Part shown: piece by piece, positions 1 through 6,209 of the stretch
Position numbering within the stretch: the stretch's first letter is position 1
How the letters are laid out: every line of letters starts with the position of its first letter
Source of the DNA: CBDULX01 sp048550535
GTDB taxonomy: Bacteria; Pseudomonadota; Gammaproteobacteria; SZUA-229
Reading direction: 5' to 3'
NCBI GenBank assembly: GCA_048550535.1
Contig: JBLYYN010000107.1
Span: forward strand, 1-11,324
Length of the DNA stretch: 11,324 nucleotides
Position numbers and translations under genes: made by a program
Notes under the pieces: generated by a model
Seen by the model: the letters and a program-made list of their open reading frames with translations, nothing else
Told to the model about the DNA's origin: nothing
Database searches by the model: none

Positions 1-454
1 TAAGCGCCGGATACTCTTCGGGTCGATCACCCGAAGCGACGCCTAAAATAAGTCGTCCACCTGATAACACGTCAGCACTGGCCGCCGCTTTGGCAACGTG
101 CGCCGGATGACGCAGCGGTAACACAATACTGGCGACGCCCAATGCAATGCGCTCGGTCTGGGCGGCCAACAGGCCCAGGTAGACGAAGGGGTCGAACATC
201 TGTCCGGCGTCGCCAAATGACGGTACATTGAACGGCACATCGCGCAACCAGATGGCAGAAAAACCCAGCGCTTCCGCCAGTTGAACACGCTCCACATGGC
301 GATTCATACTGGGCAGCGGGCCAGTTGTGTAAGACTCCAGCGGCATCACCACCCCGAGGCTCAAGCGACCCAGACGGAACGTACTGTTGTATGCCTGATT
401 GATAGACGGGAACTCCCCACTATCGACCAGATTATCCGCATGCTTGAGCATCAT
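1..454 (-). CDS. Luciferase-like (LLM class) flavin-dependent oxidoreductase, 3' end outside window
   Basis: The first 151 codons of a bacterial-luciferase-fold monooxygenase are present; the rest lies beyond base 1. Seen: a start at 454 (ATG ATG doublet; 451 is the alternative) preceded by AGGAG at 464-460 with 5-nt spacing. The protein has LGVVMPLE near residues 33-40, then VERVQLAEALGFSAIWLRD (about 54-72), and further on IALGVASIVLPLRHPAHVAKA followed by LSGGRLILGVASGDRPEEYP. The last stretch is the usual LLM signature of strand, 'GR' turn and glycine-rich strand that shapes the flavin pocket. Family knowledge: such proteins use FMN or F420 to oxidise small organic substrates; the substrate cannot be read here. 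It resembles the BA3436-type subfamily that I recall beside MDR oxidoreductases. It is the last visible gene of the leftward operon, 41 nt after the DUF4437 gene, so probably co-transcribed with it. Family call is firm, function unknown. Confidence 0.88.
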   Translation of the reverse strand, partial: MMLKHADNLVDSGEFPSINQAYNSTFRLGRLSLGVVMPLESYTTGPLPSMNRHVERVQLAEALGFSAIWLRDVPFNVPSFGDAGQMFDPFVYLGLLAAQTERIALGVASIVLPLRHPAHVAKAAASADVLSGGRLILGVASGDRPEEYPAL

Positions 455-495
455 TTTTACTCCTGTTCCAATGTGATTGTGCAAATTGAGCGCAG

Positions 496-1371
496 CTACT
501 GTCTGCGCTGCGCCGAAATGACGTCGAACTTGCCATTTGTTCGTACATAGATGATGCTTTCCTCTCCCACTTTAGACGAGATCTGATGCACCGTCTCTCC
601 CTTCGAGCCGAAATAGCTGCCCGGCTCTAAAGTCCTGACGTCAGCTCCCAGGTACTGTGGTCGACCTTTGATTACCACAGCGCGGAAGCTTGAGCCGTGG
701 CTACGAATCTTTCCAGTAAATCCTGCCGGTAGCCTGACCAGGCTCCCGTTCAACTGATCGTCCTGCGGATTGCCCCAAAGAAAGGCCAGCTTTGGTCCCC
801 TGGTAGATGATCTATGATCAGAGGCTGGCATTCCGGGCTGATCGACCCAAACGATATTCGATGCATCCACGTTGATCGGCCTTTCTCCACTATCAAACGC
901 CTCCCCTGGAGGACCGACGAGATAGGGGCCTTTATCAATATCTACCAGCGCCACATTGGTACTCCCCCTGGCAGCGGTAATGTGCACTTCTCCTTTTGGT
1001 TGCGTCCAGAAAGAACCCGCCGGCATCCACATGTCCGCGGCATCAGGATCATCGTTGTGAATGAGGCCGCTAATAACCACTGCACGGTAAGTGATATTGT
1101 GAATATGAGGTGGTGACGAGAAGCCATCCTCAAACTTAACTAAAAAGCCTGTCGGTACAGCGCTCTTGCGATTGCCCCACAGGGTACCAGCCTTCGGACT
1201 TTTATCGCCACGGGCCGGGTTGAGCTGCTCCCACTCAACTTCTGACTGCAAAACAAGTTCAGAGCCTGGCTCGGCTGCCTGTTGCGGAGCGGTGCTATCT
1301 GACAGGCCCGGCGAACTGGCACAGGCAATGGTTACGACGCCTGCAAGTGTGAGTGTTAGTAAGCTTCTCAT
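496..1371 (-). CDS. DUF4437 bicupin protein with N-terminal signal peptide
   Basis: A 291-residue exported protein of the DUF4437 (cupin-like) family. From M at 1371 the protein begins MRSLLTLTLAGVVTIACASS: a basic n-region, a hydrophobic core, then either an imperfect lipobox (TIAC) or a type I site (ACA/SS). It is therefore periplasmic or a lipoprotein. Two cupin-like halves follow. The first has the sequence PPHIHNITYRAVVISGLIHN with an HxH pair suited to metal binding, then MPAGSFWTQPKGEVHITA. The second has SHGSSFRAVVIKG and LEPGSYFGSKGETVHQIS. Catalytic activity is not established for the family as far as I know. An in-frame ATG at 1437 with a much better Shine-Dalgarno sequence would give 313 residues. 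I reject it as the native start because it puts 22 residues, resembling another protein, ahead of the signal peptide (see 1372-1437). The gene sits between the MDR and LLM oxidoreductase genes on one transcript. Confidence 0.82.
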   Translation of the reverse strand: MRSLLTLTLAGVVTIACASSPGLSDSTAPQQAAEPGSELVLQSEVEWEQLNPARGDKSPKAGTLWGNRKSAVPTGFLVKFEDGFSSPPHIHNITYRAVVISGLIHNDDPDAADMWMPAGSFWTQPKGEVHITAARGSTNVALVDIDKGPYLVGPPGEAFDSGERPINVDASNIVWVDQPGMPASDHRSSTRGPKLAFLWGNPQDDQLNGSLVRLPAGFTGKIRSHGSSFRAVVIKGRPQYLGADVRTLEPGSYFGSKGETVHQISSKVGEESIIYVRTNGKFDVISAQRRQ

Positions 1372-1437
1372 ATTACTTATAAGCCTCGCTTTTTCATCTT
1401 TGGCCGTGATATTGGCAACGATAGACAATTCAGCCAT
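1372..1437 (-). pseudogene. 5' remnant of a putative ABM-type quinol monooxygenase, fused in frame to the DUF4437 gene
   Basis: Seen: ATG at 1437, a good Shine-Dalgarno AGAGGA at 1450-1445 with 7-nt spacing, then 22 codons in frame with the signal peptide of the next gene. The peptide starts MAELSIVANITAK and goes on with DEKARLIS. Recalled from the family: antibiotic-biosynthesis-monooxygenase (ABM/YgiN-like) proteins commonly start with this kind of strand, 'LTVVANI-AK-GK', leading into helix 1, and such genes occur beside MDR oxidoreductases. Inference: an ABM gene lost all but its first 20 or so codons by a deletion that joined it to the DUF4437 start. Alternatively this is simply a long N-terminus of the DUF4437 protein. 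The identity rests on a short stretch, so it is moderate. Confidence 0.5.
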
Positions 1438-1468
1438 GTTTGTTTCCTCTGATTACAATACTGCTGGT

Positions 1469-2497
1469 TTAAAACCCTTCCAGAACAATCTTTCCGATTG
1501 ATTTGCCCGATTCCAGTAGTTCGTGTGCAGCCCTTAAGTGTTCGGCGTTGATCCTACCCAGGTTCTTACCCACGGTGGTCTGGATATAACCCTGATCAAT
1601 CAAATCCGAGACACGGTTTAGCAAGCGGCCCTGCTCATCCATATCGGGCGTATTAAACATAGAACGTGCAAACATAAACTCGATGTGTAATGACTGGCTC
1701 TTAAGCTTCAGCTTCATCACATCCAGGGGCTTAGCAGGGTCATCAATCATGGCAATCTTTCCAAACGGTGCCAGTAATTCCGTATAGGTTTCGAAGTAAG
1801 ATTCGGTGGCATTGAGGCTGGCAATATGTGTCACCTGTGAAATACCTAAAGCCTCGATCTGTGGCAGCAGTGGCTGGGTATGATCAACCACATGATCGGC
1901 CCCCAGCTTTTTTACCCAGGCCTGTGAGCTTTCCCTTGATGCGGTGGCGATAATCGTGGCACCGGTAATCGCTTTGGCGATCTGAATTAGAATAGAGCCA
2001 ACGCCACCGGCGGCACCAATCACCAGAAGCACCTCATTTGATTTCGCATCTGAATCCGGCGATTGTTGTTTCAAAGCCAGATGCTCGAACAGCAATTCCC
2101 AGGCGGTGATGCTGGTCAGTGGAAGGGCTGCGGCTTCTGCATCCGACAGGCTTTTGGGTTTGCTGCCGACAAGACGTTCATCCACCAGCTGGTATTCGGC
2201 ATTGCTGCCCTGGCGGTTAAGGTCGCCGGCATAATAAACCACATCACCGGGCTTGAATAACGAAGCCGCCTCGCCTGTGGCAACCACCTCACCCACGGCA
2301 TCCCAGCCAATCACTTTATAGCTGCCATCCTCGGGCGCCATTCGCTGGCGAATTTTATAATCCACCGGATTCACCGCAATCGCTTTAACCTTAACCAGTA
2401 AGTCATGTCCCTCTGCAACAGGCTGAGGTAGCTCGATATCAGTTAAAGCGTCAGGATCTTTGATCGGTAATGATTTCATATAGCCAATTGCTTTCAT
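1469..2497 (-). CDS. Zinc-independent MDR-family oxidoreductase (adh family 1 / quinone reductase-like)
   Basis: A 342-residue medium-chain dehydrogenase/reductase, probably an NADPH-dependent soluble enoyl/quinone reductase. Seen: an N-terminal GroES-like domain with DLLVKVKAIAVNPVDYK (32-48), WDAVGEVVATG (65-75), FKPGDVVYYAGD (81-92) and GSNAEYQLVDE (97-107), and the helix EAAALPLTSITAWELLF (121-137). The Rossmann dinucleotide loop GAAGGVGS is at 161-168. The cysteine and histidine ligands of the catalytic zinc are absent: the usual cysteine position lies in NPVDYK, as in zinc-independent members. The family is often named 'zinc-binding alcohol dehydrogenase', which is misleading here. The start at 2497 has GGAG about 8 nt upstream. 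It is the first gene of the leftward operon and divergent from the LysR gene. A decayed homologous 3' end occurs at 7319-7390. Substrate unknown. Confidence 0.92.
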   Translation of the reverse strand: MKAIGYMKSLPIKDPDALTDIELPQPVAEGHDLLVKVKAIAVNPVDYKIRQRMAPEDGSYKVIGWDAVGEVVATGEAASLFKPGDVVYYAGDLNRQGSNAEYQLVDERLVGSKPKSLSDAEAAALPLTSITAWELLFEHLALKQQSPDSDAKSNEVLLVIGAAGGVGSILIQIAKAITGATIIATASRESSQAWVKKLGADHVVDHTQPLLPQIEALGISQVTHIASLNATESYFETYTELLAPFGKIAMIDDPAKPLDVMKLKLKSQSLHIEFMFARSMFNTPDMDEQGRLLNRVSDLIDQGYIQTTVGKNLGRINAEHLRAAHELLESGKSIGKIVLEGF

Positions 2498-2566
2498 GGG
2501 TTTTCTCCGGGGTGTTAGTAACTGAAATAAATACTAGCCCTTGATTACCCAATAAAAAACAGCATA

Positions 2567-2600
2567 ATAATTGAATCATTATCAAATATTATTTGACAAT
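2567..2600 (+). promoter_or_regulatory. LysR control region: TGA-N7-TCA box and -10-like element of the lysR gene
   Basis: Seen: TGAATCATTATCA at 2572-2584 fits the LysR-type T-N11-A pattern with TGA/TCA ends. An overlapping inverted repeat ATAAT-N6-ATTAT covers 2567-2582. TATTAT at 2587-2592 is a -10-like hexamer ending 8 nt before the ATG at 2601. I see no good -35. Position between the divergent genes suits autoregulation plus control of the leftward operon. AT-rich DNA makes chance matches likely. Confidence 0.4.
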
Positions 2601-3536
2601 ATGTTATTAGAAGACCTTCAGGTGGTGCTCAAAGTGGCTGAATTTCGCAGCATTACCGCTGCCGCCGCCAGCCTGGACATGCGCACTGCCACCGCCAGTG
2701 CGGCACTGAAGCGGGTGGAAAGCACCTTGGGCGCCGATCTGTTTATCCGCACCACTCGGCAGCTTAGGCTCTCCAGTGCCGGCGAACGCTACATTCCCCA
2801 GTGTGAGCAGGCCCTGCTCATGCTGGACCAGGCCAAACAGAACATGAAGCATGACCTGGATACGGTGGAGGGTGAGCTGCGCCTCGCCCTGTCATCGGAC
2901 CTGGGTCGGAACCTGGTGATTCCCTGGCTCGATGAATTCATGGAAACTAACCCGAATGTGAGTTTAAAAACCAATATCAGTGACAGCAACATCGACTTTT
3001 ATCGCGATTCGGTAGACATAGCCCTGCGCTATGATTCACCCGATGACGCCAATCTTTATGGCTTCAAAATCTGCAATATCCCGGGACTACTGTGTGCATC
3101 ACAGGCCTATCTCGACCAATATGGTAGCCCCAAACACCCCCATGATTTAGCCTCACACAACGGGCTTTTTTATCAGCTCCACGACATCACCCATGATGTA
3201 TGGGCGTTCTCGGACGCTGAAACAGATTACAAAATCAAAATGAGCGGCAACCGAGCCGCCAATGATGGCGATCTGGTACGGCGCTGGTGCGTAGCAGGTA
3301 AGGGCCTGGCGGTTAAATCCTGCATCGATATGGCCGACGATTTATTATCGGGAAAGGTGGTGAGTGTCATGCCCGAGTTCAAACCCAGATCGACTGAACT
3401 ATGGCTTGTCTGCCCGAGCAGGCAATCGATTACCCCGGCTGTCCGGTTACTCAGGGATTCGTTTAAAGAAAAGACCCGAGGTATTCTGAAGCAATTAATT
3501 GAAAAAGGGATTTTAGACGACAGCGTTCTTGCTTAA
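2601..3536 (+). CDS. LysR-family transcriptional regulator
   Basis: A 311-residue LysR-type regulator. Seen: an N-terminal winged helix-turn-helix, with MLLEDLQVVLKVAEFRSITA leading into the HTH around residues 17-44 and then LGADLFIRTTRQLRLSSAGE (43-62), the usual wing and linker. The remainder is an effector-binding domain: GELRLALSSDLGR, the segment with DIALRYD, then LCASQAYLDQYG and the phrase VRRWCVAGKGLAVKS near the C-terminus, typical of the family. Length is normal. I chose ATG 2601 over the in-frame TTG at 2571 because LysR proteins begin a few residues before the first helix. There is no Shine-Dalgarno upstream, and the -10-like TATTAT lies 8 nt away, so the mRNA may be leaderless. 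Its divergence from the MDR/DUF4437/LLM operon makes it the likely regulator of that operon; the inducer is unknown. Confidence 0.92.
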   Translation: MLLEDLQVVLKVAEFRSITAAAASLDMRTATASAALKRVESTLGADLFIRTTRQLRLSSAGERYIPQCEQALLMLDQAKQNMKHDLDTVEGELRLALSSDLGRNLVIPWLDEFMETNPNVSLKTNISDSNIDFYRDSVDIALRYDSPDDANLYGFKICNIPGLLCASQAYLDQYGSPKHPHDLASHNGLFYQLHDITHDVWAFSDAETDYKIKMSGNRAANDGDLVRRWCVAGKGLAVKSCIDMADDLLSGKVVSVMPEFKPRSTELWLVCPSRQSITPAVRLLRDSFKEKTRGILKQLIEKGILDDSVLA

Positions 3537-3732
3537 AGAAAATAGGCTATGTAGTTTAAGCTGAATTTATAAGGGCGTTTTCTGGATTTTTGCTTTCGGC
3601 CAGGAACGGACATTTGAGTTTTTAATCTAACCCCAATGCCACTTTTAAAGCCCACTATGTAGAACACATTAAAAATATTGTATGCACTCATGAGGGTTCA
3701 TAGGGCCATCTGCCCCAGCTACCATCACCTCA
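3537..3732. other. Intergenic stretch after lysR, no gene seen
   Basis: About 200 bases between the LysR stop and the ars control region. I find no plausible ORF, no tRNA and no clear U-tract terminator. The 8-mer CTATGTAG occurs twice (3547-3554 and 3655-3662), which may be chance. Confidence 0.6.
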
Positions 3733-3748
3733 TATATATACATGACCA
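3733..3748 (+). repeat. Upstream degenerate copy of the ars operator half-site
   Basis: TATATATACATGACCA at 3733-3748 matches TATATATGCTTGACCA at 3792-3807 at 14 of 16 bases, 59 bp apart in direct orientation. The right arm of the palindrome is missing here (CCACAATAG follows). It could be an auxiliary ArsR site, a duplicated promoter piece, or chance in AT-rich DNA. Confidence 0.4.
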
Positions 3749-3789
3749 CAATAGTCCTTATTAACGCCGTTGGCATTGATGTGTATCAG

Positions 3790-3815
3790 TATATATATGC
3801 TTGACCATATATATG
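3790..3815. promoter_or_regulatory. ArsR operator, 10-6-10 inverted repeat
   Basis: TATATATATG (3790-3799), spacer CTTGAC (3800-3805), CATATATATG (3806-3815): 9 of 10 arm positions are complementary, and CCATATATATGG at 3805-3816 is itself a perfect palindrome. ArsR/SmtB dimers bind such AT-rich imperfect inverted repeats and leave when As(III) or Sb(III) binds. The -35 box TTGACC sits in the centre, so bound repressor would block RNA polymerase. Confidence 0.7.
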
Positions 3816-3829
3816 GTTTTACGTATATT
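3801..3829 (+). promoter_or_regulatory. ars operon promoter, TTGACC-N17-TATATT
   Basis: The -35 TTGACC (3801-3806) and -10 TATATT (3824-3829) are separated by the ideal 17 bp and overlap the operator. The predicted start of transcription is about 3836-3837, exactly at the arsR ATG. A second possible promoter upstream, TTGGCA (3770-3775) with a TATATA-type -10 within 3790-3799, would give a leader of about 30 nt instead. Confidence 0.6.
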
Positions 3830-3836
3830 ACGAGAC

Positions 3837-4190
3837 ATGCTAAACGATACCGATACATTTTTTAAAATGCTGGCAGATAGCACTCGACTGCGCTGCCTGA
3901 TGCTGATGCAGGCAGAAGGCGAATTGTGTGTTTGCGAGCTGACGCATGCGTTAAACCTGTCGCAACCAAAGATTTCGCGCCACCTGGCACATTTACGTGA
4001 AGCTGGTGTGCTCGTCGCACGGCGAAATGGCACCTGGATGAACTATCGCATCAACCCAAATCTGGAGAACTGGGCCCTTCAAACCCTTCAAATCACGCTT
4101 GATGGCGTGCGTAAAACCGAACCCTTTATATCAGACAGAAAAATTCTGGACGCCATGGCAGACCGCCCCGACCAGGCATGTTGCTCATGA
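3837..4190 (+). CDS. arsR: ArsR-family arsenite-responsive repressor
   Basis: A 117-residue winged-helix repressor of the ars operon. Seen: FFKMLADSTRLRCLML (8-23) is the usual first helix pair. ELCVCEL (29-35) carries the Cys31-x-Cys33 pair of the alpha-3 As(III) site, as in plasmid R773 ArsR. LSQPKISRHLAHLREAGVL is the recognition helix-turn-helix, followed by the wing GTWMNYRINP. The third cysteine of the R773 site (ELCVCDLC in that protein) is replaced by threonine (ELCVCELT), while Cys20 and a terminal CC pair are present. Start chosen at 3837 because it gives the normal distance to ADSTRLR; ATG 3813 and TTG 3801 lie inside the operator and promoter. No Shine-Dalgarno is visible, which fits a leaderless message. 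The stop overlaps arsC by ATGA. Confidence 0.93.
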   Translation: MLNDTDTFFKMLADSTRLRCLMLMQAEGELCVCELTHALNLSQPKISRHLAHLREAGVLVARRNGTWMNYRINPNLENWALQTLQITLDGVRKTEPFISDRKILDAMADRPDQACCS

Positions 4191-4624
4191 AAGAACCAAT
4201 GAATATATTGTTCCTGTGCACCGGCAATTCATGCCGCTCTCAAATTGCTGAAGGTTGGGCACGCCAGATGGGACAACCCTTATTTGAAATTCAGTCAGCA
4301 GGAATTGAAGCCCACGGCAAAAACCCACGCGCGATAGCTGTTATGCAAGAGGCAGGCCTGGATATCTCCACCCAGGAATCAACCAAAGTCACCGATAGAA
4401 TGCTTGAACAGGCAGATTTAGTCGTCACGGTTTGTGGCCACGCCGATGAGCATTGCCCTGTATTGCCCGCTGCTACGAATAAAGAACACTGGCCTCTCAA
4501 TGATCCTGCAAAAGCCGAGGGCACGGAAGAGGAAATCATGGCGGTATTTCGTGCAAGTCGTGATGACATCAAATCACGAGTCCAGGATTTACTGCAACGT
4601 TTAAAGCATACCGCGAGTGTTTAA
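4187..4624 (+). CDS. arsC: Arsenate reductase, thioredoxin-coupled (LMW-phosphatase fold)
   Basis: A 145-residue cytoplasmic enzyme reducing As(V) to As(III). Seen: the P-loop C-T-G-N-S-C-R-S at residues 11-18 after the first strand MNILFL, and the redox pair in VTVCGHADEHCP (Cys83 and Cys90). The loop HWPLNDP carries the general-acid aspartate. The cysteine positions 11/16/83/90 are those of the S. aureus pI258 enzyme (10/15/82/89) shifted by one, so the triple-cysteine relay ending in thioredoxin reduction is expected. It is not the glutaredoxin-type R773 ArsC. Start taken at 4187, where ATGA overlaps the arsR stop; 4199 (MNILFL) and 4178 are alternatives. It supplies arsenite to the exporter encoded 5 nt downstream. 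Confidence 0.95.
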   Translation: MKEPMNILFLCTGNSCRSQIAEGWARQMGQPLFEIQSAGIEAHGKNPRAIAVMQEAGLDISTQESTKVTDRMLEQADLVVTVCGHADEHCPVLPAATNKEHWPLNDPAKAEGTEEEIMAVFRASRDDIKSRVQDLLQRLKHTASV

Positions 4625-4629
4625 GCCTT

Positions 4630-5721
4630 ATGTCCGCTCAATGTGAAATCACTGCAAAAAAATCATCGAATACCGCGATAGGATTCTTCGAACGTTATCT
4701 GACTTTATGGGTTGCACTCTGCATTATTGCTGGCATTGGACTGGGGCACTGGTTGCCACAACCTTTCCAGATGTTAGGGCGTCTTGAAGTCGCACAGGTC
4801 AACTTACCGGTCGCCATTCTGATCTGGTTAATGATTATTCCGATGCTGTTGAAAATCGACTTCGGTGCGTTACACCAGGTGAAAGAACACTGGCGCGGGG
4901 TCGGTGTTACCTTGTTCGTCAACTGGGCGGTCAAACCCTTCTCTATGGCATTACTTGGCTGGTTTTTTATTCGCGGGATTTTTGCGGACTATTTACCACC
5001 CGAGCAGATCGACAGTTATATTGCTGGCCTTATTATACTCGCAGCTGCGCCCTGTACAGCGATGGTTTTTGTCTGGAGTAATCTATCCGATGGTGAGCCA
5101 CATTTCACCCTGACCCAGGTTGCGTTAAATGACACGATCATGATATTTGCCTTTGCACCCATCGTTGGTTTGTTATTGGGCTTATCGGCCATCACAGTAC
5201 CGTGGGATACCTTGTTTCTTTCCGTTGTGCTTTATATTTTGATTCCTGTTGCGATTGCACAGTTGTGGCGACGCTCACTACTTAAGCTGGGCGGCGATTC
5301 TGCCCTGCAACGTACCCTGAATCGACTTGGCCCAGTCTCACTTACCGCGCTACTGGCAACTCTTATCCTTTTGTTTGGCTTTCAAGGCGAACAGATTATT
5401 ACTCAACCATTAATCATTGCGCTGCTCGCGGTACCTATCCTTATACAGGTATATTTCAATTCGGGACTGGCCTATTTGCTTAATCGACAATTAGGTGTCG
5501 CACACTGCGTCGCTGGCCCTTCTGCATTGATCGGTGCCAGTAACTTTTTTGAACTGGCTGTGGCTACCGCCATTGTACTGTTTGGTTTTGAATCAGGTGC
5601 GGCCCTGGCCACAGTGGTCGGTGTATTGATCGAAGTACCTGTGATGTTATCGGTTGTAAAAATCGTTAATAATACCAGGGGATGGTATGAATCTGCCCTC
5701 GACGGTGAAGAAAGCAAATGA
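4630..5721 (+). CDS. acr3: ACR3-family arsenite efflux permease
   Basis: A 363-residue inner-membrane carrier exporting arsenite, driven by the proton-motive force. Seen: about ten hydrophobic segments in the bile/arsenite/riboflavin transporter fold. Key ACR3 features are AAAPCTAMVFVWSNLSDG with the conserved Cys142, GASNFFELAVATAIVLFG around 302-319, and VGVLIEVPVML with Glu335 in the ninth segment. These cysteine and glutamate positions are the ones linked to transport in studied ACR3 proteins. It is unrelated to ArsB. The start at 4630 follows the arsC stop by 5 nt with a poor Shine-Dalgarno, suggesting translational coupling. The C-terminus ends in a short charged tail and its stop overlaps a micro-ORF. 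Confidence 0.95.
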   Translation: MSAQCEITAKKSSNTAIGFFERYLTLWVALCIIAGIGLGHWLPQPFQMLGRLEVAQVNLPVAILIWLMIIPMLLKIDFGALHQVKEHWRGVGVTLFVNWAVKPFSMALLGWFFIRGIFADYLPPEQIDSYIAGLIILAAAPCTAMVFVWSNLSDGEPHFTLTQVALNDTIMIFAFAPIVGLLLGLSAITVPWDTLFLSVVLYILIPVAIAQLWRRSLLKLGGDSALQRTLNRLGPVSLTALLATLILLFGFQGEQIITQPLIIALLAVPILIQVYFNSGLAYLLNRQLGVAHCVAGPSALIGASNFFELAVATAIVLFGFESGAALATVVGVLIEVPVMLSVVKIVNNTRGWYESALDGEESK

Positions 5722-5774
5722 TGAAACCGAGTAGAATTTTCCTGCTTATTATGCTCACAGTAACAAAGTATTAA
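5718..5774 (+). CDS. 18-residue hydrophobic micro-ORF overlapping the acr3 stop
   Basis: ATG at 5718 overlaps the acr3 TGA (ATGA), as arsC overlaps arsR, and encodes MMKPSRIFLLIMLTVTKY. The peptide looks like a signal or membrane anchor: KPSR followed by FLLIMLTV. Its TAA (5772-5774) runs into the base of the terminator stem. It could be the truncated start of a lost fourth ars gene for an exported protein, a real small membrane peptide, or chance. I cannot decide among these. Confidence 0.35.
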   Translation: MMKPSRIFLLIMLTVTKY

Positions 5775-5794
5775 AGGTGCCGGCACCTTTTTTT
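5773..5794 (+). terminator. Rho-independent terminator of the ars operon
   Basis: AAAGGTGCCGGCACCTTT at 5773-5790 is a perfect palindrome (stem AAAGGTG/CACCTTT, loop CCGG). The T run continues to 5794, giving seven T at 5788-5794. It lies 51 nt after the acr3 stop and defines the end of the ars transcription unit. Confidence 0.9.
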
Positions 5795-5838
5795 AGGGGG
5801 AAAGTCCTTTCTTAAGTAAGTGCCATTCCTCTCTGATC

Positions 5839-5907
5839 CTGAGATATCCCCACAAAATACACATTAAAATCAAAAAGATAAAGAAAAAAGAAAACGCAAA
5901 TGAAAGC
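5839..5907 (+). repeat. Left arm of the long inverted repeat
   Basis: Pairs imperfectly with 6138-6200. Best-matched parts are the outer CTGAGATATCCCCAC and the inner AAAAGAAAACGCAAATGAA; the middle is A-rich with indels. Confidence 0.7.
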
Positions 5908-5946
5908 TTCCGCCTCCTCGGTAACCGCTCCTGCGTTACTCTACCT

Positions 5947-5995
5947 CCTGCATCCGTGCAGTCGTGCTCACGCCCCTTACCTGCGTCCATGCAGG
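5947..5995. repeat. Two hairpin units CCTGCRTCCRTGCAG inside the MITE-like element
   Basis: CCTGCATCCGTGCAG (5947-5961) and CCTGCGTCCATGCAG (5980-5994) match at 13 of 15. Each folds on itself, the second as CCTGC-N6-GCAGG. Just before them, GTAAC-N9-GTTAC can form another stem (about 5921-5939). This resembles REP-type intergenic palindromes. Confidence 0.55.
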
Positions 5996-6001
5996 CAATG
6001 C

Positions 6002-6020
6002 GAAAAACGCGAATGTACGC
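6002..6020 (+). repeat. Internal third copy of the arm motif
   Basis: GAAAAACGCGAATGTACGC at 6002-6020 resembles the inner arm motif (AGAAAACGCAAATGAAAGC at 5889-5907, and the right arm read on the minus strand). Three related copies thus occur within the element, two direct and one inverted. Confidence 0.5.
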
Positions 6021-6137
6021 AAATAAAGCAACGATTTTGGAAAGCTAAATTCGGTAATATATGTATCACAGTGCTGTAAAACAGATTTTATAGACGTCCA
6101 AATTAGCTTGAGATGTAGGTTAATCCGTTATTTTTTA

Positions 6138-6200
6138 GCGTTCATTTGCGTTTTCTTTTGCTTTTGACTTTATTTATAAATTTTAGTGGGGATACCTCAG
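6138..6200 (-). repeat. Right arm of the long inverted repeat
   Basis: Reverse complement of the left arm at 5839-5907 with a few substitutions and small gaps; ends in GTGGGGATACCTCAG (6186-6200). Confidence 0.7.
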
Positions 6201-6209
6201 TCTCTGACC

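Larger units (their letters stand above)
5830..6209. mobile_element. MITE-like element with long inverted repeats and flanking 9-bp direct repeat
   Basis: Seen: CTGAGATATCCCCAC at 5839-5853 is mirrored by GTGGGGATACCTCAG at 6186-6200 (14 of 15). The innermost parts of the arms (about 5886-5907 and 6138-6159) match at roughly 21 of 22. Outside the arms, TCTCTGATC (5830-5838) and TCTCTGACC (6201-6209) form a direct repeat matching at 8 of 9, as expected of a target duplication. The 362-bp core encodes nothing convincing. Inference: a non-autonomous element mobilised in trans, inserted just after the ars terminator. An alternative is a palindromic intergenic repeat whose consensus includes the flanks. 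Confidence 0.5.

Noticed and set aside
281..550. 89-residue ORF on the plus strand
   Set aside because: Antisense to the LLM oxidoreductase start, which has a Shine-Dalgarno sequence and luciferase-family motifs.
1166..1501. 111-residue ORF on the plus strand
   Set aside because: Shadow of the DUF4437 gene and its upstream region; low-complexity Ser/Leu content, no motif.
2571..2600. Upstream TTG start for the LysR gene
   Set aside because: It would add ten residues across the LysR box and -10-like element; LysR proteins normally start just before the first helix, as from 2601.
3761..4033. 90-residue ORF on the minus strand over arsR
   Set aside because: Runs through the ars promoter and antisense to the DNA-binding region of arsR.
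5793..5990. 65-residue ORF on the minus strand with a hydrophobic stretch
   Set aside because: It lies across the left inverted-repeat arm and the hairpins; the hydrophobic run comes from the A-rich arm read on the minus strand, and no ribosome site is seen.
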